Below, one piece after another: positions 50,268 to 59,200 of a stretch of DNA of 64,000 nucleotides. Made by a program: the position numbers and the translations under genes. The DNA comes from Planctomyces sp. (GTDB taxonomy: Bacteria > Planctomycetota > Planctomycetia > Planctomycetales > Planctomycetaceae): NCBI GenBank assembly GCA_016795105.1, contig JAEUIH010000024.1, forward strand, positions 1 to 64,000, written 5' to 3'. The stretch's first letter is position 1. The number at the start of each line of letters is the position of its first letter. The notes below the pieces were generated by a model that had not been told where the DNA came from, made no database searches, and was given only the letters and a program-made list of their open reading frames with translations.

Positions 50268-52067
50268 TTACTTCCTGATGAGTTTGAGATTCGCTTCGGC
50301 GAAGGCCTTTCCCATCTGTGCGAAGATCTTTGCACTGCCGAAATAGTGGTAGCCGCCGTTGGATGCGCCCTCGAGTGCTTCTCTGTCCTTAAGTGGGAAA
50401 ATTTCTTCGAGGGCGATGTCAAGCTTCTTCTGGTCTGCCCTGGTGATTCCTTCAATCCATGCATCGAGCGCGGAGTAATGCTCCGGAGAGTCGGGGGAGT
50501 ATTGATCATTGGCATAGACGGCCAGGACGTTTTTCCCCTTCTTCAAATGCTGAGTCTGATCTTTGTCGAGAACAATGGATCGGTATTGCGGTTGATCCAG
50601 CCACCAGATGTAGGTGTGAATCTTGTGGCCGTTCAGGTAAACATGAAACCCCTGTCGCGCCAGGATCGCCAGTCGGTAGGAATCGTAGTCGAGGTTGTCT
50701 ACTTCAAAAGTAGAACGCATCAGCAGGAATTCGCCTTCGCCCCAGGTGGAGGGGAAGCTATCCAGAGTGATTCCGCTGTGGTTCCAGACGCCCTTGCCGA
50801 TGGGTGCCTTGCCCGTTGTCCATTTGCTGTCATCGAAGTCAGGCATGAACCAATTTTCCATGCCCGCTGGCAGGGTAATGTCGCGGAATCGTCTGTCGGT
50901 AAACTCTTCCAGCTTGTCCTGCGTTTCGGTGGCATCGACCGTGATATAACGCCAGGTTCGCTCCTGCGGCAGAGGCTTGCCAATCGGCTGCCAGAACGCA
51001 TCCCACTTCCGCTCGCTATCGAGCGTGCCATCTTCCTTTAACGTATGAGCCGTACCGACGATTTCGTTATACTCTCCCTGTCTGGGTTCAGCGGCTTCGA
51101 TGGCCGTATCCCAAAAGGGGGCGGTATCTACAGCAACGACATTGCCCTGCAATTCGGGCATGGCCGCCGGAGCCGCCATGGCTTTGCGGAAGTTGACGTT
51201 TTTCTCGCCATCGACACCGAGCACTCCAATGATGAATGGCATCTGCGGGGCGGAAAGGTCATTGCGCACGTCGCGGATGAAGTGTGCCAACAGACGTGAG
51301 TATTCACTATAGTCGCCATTCGGATAGGTTTGGCCATCGACGAGATCGTTGAAACCCTGAAGCCAGACAAACCCAGCAAGTTCGTAGCCCTGGTCGGGAT
51401 CATAGTCAGGGCAGACTCGAGCGGGATCGGCCAGCACCATTTTCACATGATCAACCATCATGTGGTAAAACACGCCCGAAGCGGCATCCTTTTCTTCCTG
51501 CCATTTCTTTCGGTCCTCGAGTTTTGGAATTCCGTGGGCGCCCTGCGGATGTTTGTCCCACTCATCCTGAATCTGCCTGGGGAGCTTGTATGGCCCGGCA
51601 CTGGGAGGCCGAAATTCTGTGTTGAGCGACCTGCCGCCCCAGGCAGTCTTGATAATCAGAATCGGTTCCTGCAGTTCTTTCTCCATCGTGATGCCGAAGG
51701 TGAACTCAGGACCGATCTTTCCGCCATCCCTGGTGGGCTCATCTCCGCGTGCGCCAAAGCCTGCGGTCAGTTTTCCCAATCCTTCGCCATTCGCACTGCC
51801 ATCATAAGGACCGGTCAAATAAGACATCCAGACCTTGTCGCATACTCGAGGAGTTCCGTCAGGATTACGCATCTCTTTGAGCAGGGGTGCCGTGGCAGGA
51901 TCTTTGCCGATGTAGTCAAAGGTGCGGATTTCCGCATGTCCTTCCATGTTCGACTGGCCCGCGAGGATGAACACCTTGAGTGGGGTTTTCTCGGTGGCCA
52001 TTGTGAAAGGCGAAAACGCAGCAATCACCAGGAGCGTTACCATTTGCACCAGACGACTGATCTTCAT
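50268..52067 (-). CDS. Exported SASA-domain esterase with C-terminal jelly-roll-like domain
   Basis: 599 aa from the ATG at 52067 (AGGAA upstream; the frame opens 19 codons earlier). Signal peptide 1-25 (LVQMVTLLVIAAFSPFTMA). The SASA domain has FILAGQSNMEGHAEI with the nucleophilic Ser, KIGPEFTFGITM, RPPSAGPYKLP, WLQGFNDLVDGQT, then MAAPAAMPELQGNV. After about residue 330, an inserted domain (WFMPDFDDSKWTTGKAPIGKG, FLLMRSTFEVDN, LAILARQGFHVYLNGHKI) resembles a carbohydrate-binding/galactose-binding beta sandwich, then the enzyme's GYHYFGSAKIFAQMGKAFA closes. Longest of three such paralogues. Confidence 0.9.
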   Translation of the reverse strand: MKISRLVQMVTLLVIAAFSPFTMATEKTPLKVFILAGQSNMEGHAEIRTFDYIGKDPATAPLLKEMRNPDGTPRVCDKVWMSYLTGPYDGSANGEGLGKLTAGFGARGDEPTRDGGKIGPEFTFGITMEKELQEPILIIKTAWGGRSLNTEFRPPSAGPYKLPRQIQDEWDKHPQGAHGIPKLEDRKKWQEEKDAASGVFYHMMVDHVKMVLADPARVCPDYDPDQGYELAGFVWLQGFNDLVDGQTYPNGDYSEYSRLLAHFIRDVRNDLSAPQMPFIIGVLGVDGEKNVNFRKAMAAPAAMPELQGNVVAVDTAPFWDTAIEAAEPRQGEYNEIVGTAHTLKEDGTLDSERKWDAFWQPIGKPLPQERTWRYITVDATETQDKLEEFTDRRFRDITLPAGMENWFMPDFDDSKWTTGKAPIGKGVWNHSGITLDSFPSTWGEGEFLLMRSTFEVDNLDYDSYRLAILARQGFHVYLNGHKIHTYIWWLDQPQYRSIVLDKDQTQHLKKGKNVLAVYANDQYSPDSPEHYSALDAWIEGITRADQKKLDIALEEIFPLKDREALEGASNGGYHYFGSAKIFAQMGKAFAEANLKLIRK

Positions 52068-52107
52068 CGTGTTGTTCCTGAAGTTTGGAGGATTGCTGGT
52101 TTGTTCC

Positions 52108-52155
52108 ACTGCCGGTTTGATCAACTGCCGGCTTGATCAACTGCGGAGTTTATCA
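52108..52155. repeat. 16-bp tandem repeat, three units
   Basis: ACTGCCGGTTTGATCA (52108-52123), ACTGCCGGCTTGATCA (52124-52139), ACTGCGGAGTTTATCA (52140-52155). Located 41 bp upstream of the esterase start on the minus strand, within its presumed 5' region; the first two copies differ by one base. Confidence 0.75.
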
Positions 52156-52503
52156 GCGGCCGCACATGTGTGTACGAACATGGACGACCGGACCATCGCC
52201 CTCGTGGAATTCGCATGGTATCTGAGAGAATTCATCGGGTCTTGACCGAATCGTGCGGTTTCGTATTGAAACGCGCACAAAGGGACATTTTCAGAGCTGG
52301 CTTTGGGTGAAACAATTCCAGATGACCTGGCCTGCCATGCATGAATCGCCAGATCACTGGTTTCACGCGGGGTCCTGACATCACACTCTACACAAGTGCC
52401 GTCCACCAAACGAGACAGGGGAAGAATCGTTGCGATCCACATCGCATAATCTCAGGGACGCCACAGGAACTGCGAAGAGTTTATTGCAGCAATGGCATTG
52501 ACT

Positions 52504-52553
52504 CAATTACATTTGTAAGTCATCATCTGCAACTCAGGGACATTTGTAATTGA
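52504..52553. promoter_or_regulatory. Candidate BlaI operator pair
   Basis: TTACATTTGTAA (52507-52518) and GACATTTGTAA (52539-52549) match the TACA-N-TGTA core of BlaI/MecI operators. Outer bases CAATTACA and TGTAATTG make the whole 50 bp symmetric. They lie 28-74 bp before the BlaI start, ideal for autoregulation. Confidence 0.75.
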
Positions 52554-52580
52554 GAGGTCGCCGGCAGGGAGGGCATTTCA

Positions 52581-52970
52581 ATGCCACCAAGAACAGGTCT
52601 TTCCAAAGCCGAACTGGAGATCGCCCGCATCGTCTGGCAGCTTAAGGGAGCCAGCGTTCGGCAGGTGTTCGAATCGCTTCCTTCTGGCCGAGATATTGAC
52701 TTCTCCACGGTTCAGACTTACCTCCGGCGACTTGAGGAAAAGGGCTATCTCAATGTTCGACTCGATGGGCGAAATCGCGTTTATTCGCCAAAAGTGAAGC
52801 CTCAGACGGTCATCCGTGAAACTGTCAGTGAGATGGTGGATTTGCTTTTCGGCGGCGAAACCATGCCACTCATGAAGCACCTTGTCGAAGAACGCCAGTT
52901 CTCATCAAATGACATTCATCAGCTTCGCGAACTGCTGGATCGACTGGAGGCAGGCAGCGATGAACAATAG
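52581..52970 (+). CDS. BlaI/MecI/CopY family repressor
   Basis: 129 aa, from the ATG at 52581 behind AGGGAGGG. Winged helix at 1-80: LSKAELEIARIVWQLKGASVRQVFESLP, TVQTYLRRLEEKGYLNVRLDGRNRVYSPKV. C-terminal dimer helices (about 85-125) include RETVSEMVDLLFGGETMPLMKHL, where the protease usually cuts in BlaI. Represses its own operon and is destroyed after activation of a membrane metalloprotease sensor; the cognate M56 sensor is the next gene (69 bp later). Two operator sequences sit upstream. Confidence 0.95.
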   Translation: MPPRTGLSKAELEIARIVWQLKGASVRQVFESLPSGRDIDFSTVQTYLRRLEEKGYLNVRLDGRNRVYSPKVKPQTVIRETVSEMVDLLFGGETMPLMKHLVEERQFSSNDIHQLRELLDRLEAGSDEQ

Positions 52971-53039
52971 TCGATCGCATTTCTGTAACGTTCCTGTTCA
53001 TGTGCTCTGTCGGGTTTACACTGCAGCAGGAGCGCATTC

Positions 53040-55424
53040 GTGAGCGACCATCTCTTGAAGCTCGTGCTTTCGCAGGCGTGGCAGATCGCATTGCTGACAG
53101 TATTTGTTGCTTTTATTACGCGCGTCTTCGCAAAGTCCCGACCGCACCTCGCACATGCGCTTTGGATCCTCGTTCTTGTCAAATGTGTGACTCCGCCTGT
53201 CTGGGGCCACTCACTGAGTCTGTTCAGCCAGCTCCAGGCGATGTGGTCATCCGCTGACACGACGAATGATGCAATGCCAGTTCCGCTGGCTATCCTTTCA
53301 GCAAAAGATGACGAGGCCCTGGCATCGCTTGCCACGGGCCACCTGACGACTCCTTCGATTGCCGAGACATCCCAGCAGGATTCGCAGGATGAATTGCCAG
53401 GTCTCACCTCAACAGGTTCATTGACGACAGGCGACACCGCAGAGATTCCAGTGACTGAAGCTGCAGCGTCTACTCACAATCGCTCTGGTAGTGCGTCCTC
53501 AAGCCAGTTGCTGTCAGGGATACTACTGACTATCGTGACCTTTGGGGCCAGCCTAACCTTTACGATCATCGTGGTCCGTTGCATTCGCTGCCTGCGCCTG
53601 ATTGACCGACACCGCACGACGGAATTCGATGATCGTCTTCGAGTACACGTTCAGCAGTTGTCAGCACGACTTCGACTTCGTCGAACGCCACGAGTGGTCG
53701 TCTCCAATGTCCTGTTTGGTCCAGCCGTTCTTGGCCTGGTGAGACAGACAATTGTGCTGCCACGATGTCTGCTGGAATCGCCTATGTCCTGTCAGTCGGG
53801 CGACAGGGACCTGCAATTCCTCGACCCAATTCTTGCTCACGAGCTATTGCACATTCGTCGCGGAGACTTGAGAACCGGTGCGCTGCAGATTGTCGTGCGA
53901 AGCCTTTGGTGGTTTCACCCGGCCGTGTGGCTGTGTAACCGCTGGCTGTCGCGAGAAGCGGAGCGATGCTGCGACGAACAGGTGATTGCAGAACTGGGTT
54001 GCTCGCCTGCTCAGTACGCGCGCAGTCTGCTTTCCGTGATTGAAACCAAACACCGACTGCAACCGGTACCCATTTTCCCGGGCATGAAGCCCGTGGAAAT
54101 CACAACCCAACGCATGGAGCGAATTATGTCCCTCAGGAACGATCTTCAAAAACAAACGCCATTCTCGTGCTGGCTGGCGATAGTAATCCTTGCGGTCTTT
54201 GTCTTGCCAGGTGCCGCTCCTCAGGTCACGATTGAACCGGACCACGCTGCGGACGACATTCCGGGCTCGCTGCCTGCACAAGGAAATGTCCAATCCGGGA
54301 GGCAAGATGCAGAGGAGGTTTCTGAAAATAGCCGTCAGGCTCACCTCGTTTTGACAGCATACCCTGTCGCTGACCTCGTGGTGCCTGCTGGATCTGGTCG
54401 GCCAAAGGTGGATTACCTGACGGTCGCCGAGCTAATCAAATCAACGATTAAACCGGATTCGTGGCGTGACGATTGGGGGCAGATTACGTTTGCGGAACTG
54501 AATCTGTCACTTGTCATTCGACAGACACCAGAGGTTCATGCAGAGATTGCAAAACTCCTTTCTCAACTTAGAAACGACCAGGCTCAAATTCAAATCTCGG
54601 CTCAGATTCTGAAGGTCTCATCGGACACTCAGCTACAAGGTGTGAAGAGTCGGTGTTCACTGCATCCGCAGACTATGCCGGCATCTACCTACATTCCAGA
54701 ACAGCAGCAACACTGGGCTCTGCTGACTCCAGCTCGTTCCGAACAACTCCTTCAGTTTCTGGATGATGAAAAGGCCGAACGATTGTCAGCACCAAAAATC
54801 GTGACGATTTCTGATCAGAGTGCTTTCGTCGAAGTCGAGAGTATCAACGCCGGACAGTTCCATGGTTGCCGCCTGGATGTCAAACCGCATCTTGTCATTG
54901 GAAGTTCTGTGATTCGTCTGAGTCATTCGGTGCAAATCGGCGGCCCGGACGACCAGAAACAGTACGAAGGCGAGCTGAAAATTGAGGCGTGTCTGGACAA
55001 GAAAGTATCGTGGCACTTTCATGAAGTACCTTTCACCGATGTGCTCCGACACATTGCCGTCACGCATCATATCAATATCAGTCTCGACTGGCGTGAGTTG
55101 AACCTGCCAGCCACTCAGCGAGTCAGTATTGATGCGGATGGAGTGACGTTGAGAACCGCTCTGGAGATGCTGCTCGACCAGACTGGCGGTTATGTGTTCT
55201 ACATTACGAACAACACACTTAGGATTTCGAATCAGGTTGAACAGGGAGCAAAGCCAGGAATGAAGCCTGGAGCGTTGATCAATGAATCCCTGATGAGTTC
55301 CGGTCAAACACTGCTCCTGCTGATTGAACCAGCGTCGCAATCCCAGACCGACGAAATGTCCTCACCAGCTTCTGCAGACCGATTCGTCATTCTGCTGACG
55401 GCAGAAGTACTTGCTGAACAGTAA
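53040..55424 (+). CDS. M56 (BlaR1-like) membrane peptidase with C-terminal secretin-like domain
   Basis: 794 aa, GTG start. Membrane helices at about 13-30, 39-56, 158-180 and 376-392. The peptidase is intact: zinc motif HELLH at 267-271 and the Glu-containing SREAERCCDEQV at about 304-315. After the last helix the exported sensor region is not a penicillin-binding domain; instead it has secretin N-like pieces (VHAEIAKLLSQLRNDQAQIQISAQIL) and an STN-type module (WHFHEVPFTDVLRHIAVTHHINISLDWREL, about 660-735). Would cleave the BlaI repressor when the sensor binds an unknown envelope signal. Partner of the gene at 52581. Confidence 0.9.
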   Translation: MSDHLLKLVLSQAWQIALLTVFVAFITRVFAKSRPHLAHALWILVLVKCVTPPVWGHSLSLFSQLQAMWSSADTTNDAMPVPLAILSAKDDEALASLATGHLTTPSIAETSQQDSQDELPGLTSTGSLTTGDTAEIPVTEAAASTHNRSGSASSSQLLSGILLTIVTFGASLTFTIIVVRCIRCLRLIDRHRTTEFDDRLRVHVQQLSARLRLRRTPRVVVSNVLFGPAVLGLVRQTIVLPRCLLESPMSCQSGDRDLQFLDPILAHELLHIRRGDLRTGALQIVVRSLWWFHPAVWLCNRWLSREAERCCDEQVIAELGCSPAQYARSLLSVIETKHRLQPVPIFPGMKPVEITTQRMERIMSLRNDLQKQTPFSCWLAIVILAVFVLPGAAPQVTIEPDHAADDIPGSLPAQGNVQSGRQDAEEVSENSRQAHLVLTAYPVADLVVPAGSGRPKVDYLTVAELIKSTIKPDSWRDDWGQITFAELNLSLVIRQTPEVHAEIAKLLSQLRNDQAQIQISAQILKVSSDTQLQGVKSRCSLHPQTMPASTYIPEQQQHWALLTPARSEQLLQFLDDEKAERLSAPKIVTISDQSAFVEVESINAGQFHGCRLDVKPHLVIGSSVIRLSHSVQIGGPDDQKQYEGELKIEACLDKKVSWHFHEVPFTDVLRHIAVTHHINISLDWRELNLPATQRVSIDADGVTLRTALEMLLDQTGGYVFYITNNTLRISNQVEQGAKPGMKPGALINESLMSSGQTLLLLIEPASQSQTDEMSSPASADRFVILLTAEVLAEQ

Positions 55425-55623
55425 CTTCCCTTGTCACGTGACGGCGATTCCTTCGACCGGATTGGTTAGGATCTGGCGCATTGGATTTGACGCAAATGAC
55501 GAACTTGTAGAAACTTACGAGAAGGAATCGTATCGGAGGTGACCCTAGTGGTGCCATGCACTTTGAGTGCCTTCTGAAGATCAGTATCTGACGAAAATCG
55601 ACGACGGATAACGATATTGCACT

Positions 55624-56184
55624 ATGTCCATTGAAGATCAACGGTCCTTCAGCCCATCAGACGAATGGCCGGACCTCTCAGAAGAATTCTATAGCCAGCT
55701 TCGAGGACTGGCGGCCGCATTGGTTCGCAAGGAACGCAGGACGATTACCCTCGACGCGACCGGACTCGTCCACGAAGCCGTGCTCAGGATTCGCGGTGTC
55801 GACCGGGAGAAGGCCAACTTCAGCGACCGCTATCTCTACGGAGCTGCCGTTCAGGCCATGCGACGCATTCTGATTGAAAAGGCTCGCAGGCGTCTGAAGA
55901 GACAGCCTGGAATGCGACAGGTGTCAATTTCCCTGGCAGAGTCACTCGAAAGTGATTGTGATGATGAAGGCGAACAAATTCTACAACTGCAGGAGGCCCT
56001 GCAGGACCTGGAAACTCTGCACCCCGAGCGTTCAGAGATCGTCAACCTGCGATTTTTCGGTGGCCTCACCATGCCCCAGATTGCATCCATTACAGGACAG
56101 TCACTGGCAACGGTCGAGCGGAGATGGACCATTGCGCGGGCTTGGCTCTACCAGCGAATTCATGCGAAAACCAACGAAGAATAA
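55624..56184 (+). CDS. ECF sigma factor (TIGR02999-like)
   Basis: 186 aa. EEFYSQLRGLAAALVRKERRTITLDATGLVHEAV is the subfamily's region 2 hallmark, with LYGAAVQAMRRILIEKARRR; region 4 has HPERSEIVNLRFFGGLTMPQIA and LATVERRWTIARAWLYQRI. Sister of the factor at 11714. The kinase gene starts 83 bp downstream on the same strand, so sigma and kinase form a module. Region 4 lacks any C-terminal extension. Confidence 0.95.
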   Translation: MSIEDQRSFSPSDEWPDLSEEFYSQLRGLAAALVRKERRTITLDATGLVHEAVLRIRGVDREKANFSDRYLYGAAVQAMRRILIEKARRRLKRQPGMRQVSISLAESLESDCDDEGEQILQLQEALQDLETLHPERSEIVNLRFFGGLTMPQIASITGQSLATVERRWTIARAWLYQRIHAKTNEE

Positions 56185-56267
56185 ATTCTCGTGAGGGGAT
56201 CGGCCACGAATGCTCGCACAGGAATACGAGCGTATTGTCGAATTGAACTGGGCTGGGGAGATTGGTC

Positions 56268-59200
56268 ATGGCCAGTGAATCTGAGATTTTTCAGAAGGTT
56301 CTTGCCGCGAACCTCCAGGAGCGAGACTCCGTATTGGTCAACGAGTGTGGTTCCGATGCCATGCTGGCTGCGCGAATCAGGCAGTTGCTCCAAGCGCACG
56401 AACAGGCGGATGAGAGCTTTATGCGGCCGGCTTCTTCTGAGCCTGAGACCACTGTGATTCCAGGTCCGTCTGACAAGAGCGGCGCAAGAATCGGCCACTA
56501 CAAGCTCCTGCAAAGAATTGGGGAAGGAGGCTTTGGCGAAGTTTACATGGCAGAGCAGGAGTTCCCGGTGACTCGAAAGGTGGCCATCAAGGTCATCAAG
56601 CCGGGGATGGGCAGCCGCGAAGTGATTGCTCGCTTCGAATCTGAACGTCAGGCTCTGGCCCTGATGGAGCATCCAAACATCGCTCAGGTGTTTGATGCGG
56701 GAACAACGGACACGGGGCAGCCGTACTTCGTCATGGAACTGGTTCGAGGGATTGCAATTACGGATTTCTGTGATCGAAATCAGATGTCCTTCGAGGAAAG
56801 ACTGAAGTTATTCATCAGTGTTTGCAATGCCATACAGCACGCCCACTTTAAGGGCATCATTCATCGCGATATCAAGCCTTCCAATGTCCTGGTGACACTG
56901 TTCGACGGTGTGCCGGTCGTGAAGGTGATTGACTTTGGTGTTGCTAAGGCAACCGCTCAGAAGCTGACTGAGAAGACTCTCTTTACAGCCTTCGGCCAGA
57001 TGATCGGAACCCCCGCCTATATGAGTCCGGAACAGGCGGAAATGAGCGGGCTCGACATCGATACTCGAAGTGATGTCTATTCGCTGGGAGTACTGCTGTA
57101 TGAACTTCTCACGGGATCAACCCCACTTGACCTCCGCAAACTTCGCGAAGCTGGATTCGCGAAAATGCAACAGATGATTGCTGATCAGGAACCTCAGCGA
57201 CCGAGCCTTCGCATTTCGTCCCTCGGACAGGAAGCCGCCAGTCTGGCTGACAACCGCAATACGGATCTTAAACGATGGGTGCAGGCACTACAGGGAGACC
57301 TTGACTGGATAGTCCTGAAGACACTCGAGCGAGATCGAAACCGAAGATATCCGACACCCGGAAGTCTGGCGGCTGATCTCGAACGGTACCTGAATGGCGA
57401 TGCAATCGAAGCCCGGGCACCTTCACTTTGGAGCCGCGTTCAGCGATTCTGTCGGAAACACCGCGGTGCAGTGCTTTCCGTAAGTGTCGTCATGGTAGTT
57501 CTGATACTTGCAACAGCACTCTCGACATTCCTGGCATGGCGTGCAATCAAGTCTGAACAGATCGCCACTCTTCGCACGAAGGAAGCAGACCAAAGTCGCA
57601 GGGAGACGCTTGAGGCATTGTTTGAGGCTCAGAAGGCAAAAGAACGGGCTGAGGGTCTGACAGCGAAAATTGCAGCGTCCGCCGTCACACTGGAATTCAG
57701 CGAAACGAATCTCCTGAAGCTGGCCGCACAACTCCGGGAACTGTCTCCATCGCAGCGTCGAATGCGGGAATACATTAAGTGGTATCTTTATGGAGCACTT
57801 CAATTCCTTGCATCTGGTTCCGGACACAGTCCAGCAACGTCATTGCACCAGTCTGAGTGGACTCTGCATGCAATACATGATGGAACACTGCTGGCGAGTG
57901 AAAGTTCAACGGATCTTTCAATGTTGGACGTGAAGACCGGACAGAGAATCTGGCACCTCCGGGAAGTGTTTCCCGGAGGTAAGTCCGTCTATACTGCAAC
58001 GATTGTTCAGGAAACAGTGCTGGCCGCTTCCGACGGCCTCTTGTGCGGACTGTCGAAAACTACTGGAGAACCGCTCTGGAGTCATCAACATCCACTACTG
58101 ACCACGGGAGATATGGGGGTACCTGATCTGGACACAATCTCCGGTGGCCCTAGTGGTCATGCGGAATGGATTTTTCTTGACACGGCACCTGTTGAGTTGA
58201 TTGAAATCGCGTCCGGAAAGAAGTCTTCATTACCGGACCTGCAGGGGAAAGAGGTCACGGACTATCTCTGGAACCGATCGCGATCATTACTCATGATTCG
58301 ATTGGAAACCGGCCGAACTCTTGTGTTTGATCCAGGACAGGGAAGGCTGCTTTTGGATCATGTCGTCGGAGGGAAAATCAATGCCTGTGTTTTTTGCGAA
58401 ACAGACGACGTTCTTGCCATGGCCATGACGCATCCAGACGACGGAACGCAACAAATCTACTTTTGGCGACCAGGATGGAGTCAGTTACGGGCAAATAAGA
58501 GTCTACTGGTGAATTTTGAGCCGGATACAGTGTCGTTTTCTGACAGGTATACCATTTCATTTCGCAAGGACGCGGAATCTGACTGGGGGACAGAAATTCG
58601 TCCAGGGGCTAAACGTTGCTGGCTGTCATCGAGGGTGATTGAGGAGGCAGAAGAGTCTGATGTCAGAACTATTGAAGCGTTTGTCTGTCATGCGAATGAG
58701 GACTGGTTGCTTGTTCAAACAGACGATGCAGATGCCGTCGAGAGCCAGAAGCTGTTGAATCGCAGAACGCTCAACTCGACTGATCTGTCAACGCTGTCGG
58801 AATCGGCCCCAGGGCTTCTTCAGAAGCTTCCCTGTCACCGCTTTCTCGTAGATCATCATCGGAGCGTCCTGTTCGACGTGCTGACCGGATTGGAGTTTCC
58901 CGGCTATTACTGGAATCGCTTCCAATTTGATGAATCGTCCGGCCTTGTTCTTTGCGGAAATCCGGGATACTTCGATCTGCTGATGCCACTGGATATTGAA
59001 GGAGTTTCGGATTCGGATCTTGTGTTGCTTACGGAGTTGACCATCTGTGGAGAACTCGGGAACGACAACCTGGTTGTGCCGTGGGATGAGGAGCGTTTTG
59101 CCTTCCGCCTCGAAGAGGCACGCAGGCGTGGCGTTTTCTCAACGACGTCACCTCATTTTCAGTCATTTCTGACCCAGCCGGGTTTTTGGCAGGCGAGAAG

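Larger units (their letters stand above)
52068..52580. other. Divergent intergenic region with tandem repeat and BlaI operators
   Basis: 513 bp between the minus-strand esterase and the plus-strand BlaI gene. Contains the 16-bp tandem repeat (52108-52155) and the operator pair (52504-52553). The minus-strand frame at 52137-52442 has no family support. Confidence 0.5.

Noticed and set aside
52137-52442. 101-aa minus-strand open frame upstream of the BlaI gene
   Set aside because: Includes part of the tandem repeat and has no protein-like features.
55433-55442. GTCACGTGAC palindrome after the M56 gene
   Set aside because: A 10-bp perfect palindrome is short and has no loop, so it is not a terminator; no regulator is suggested.
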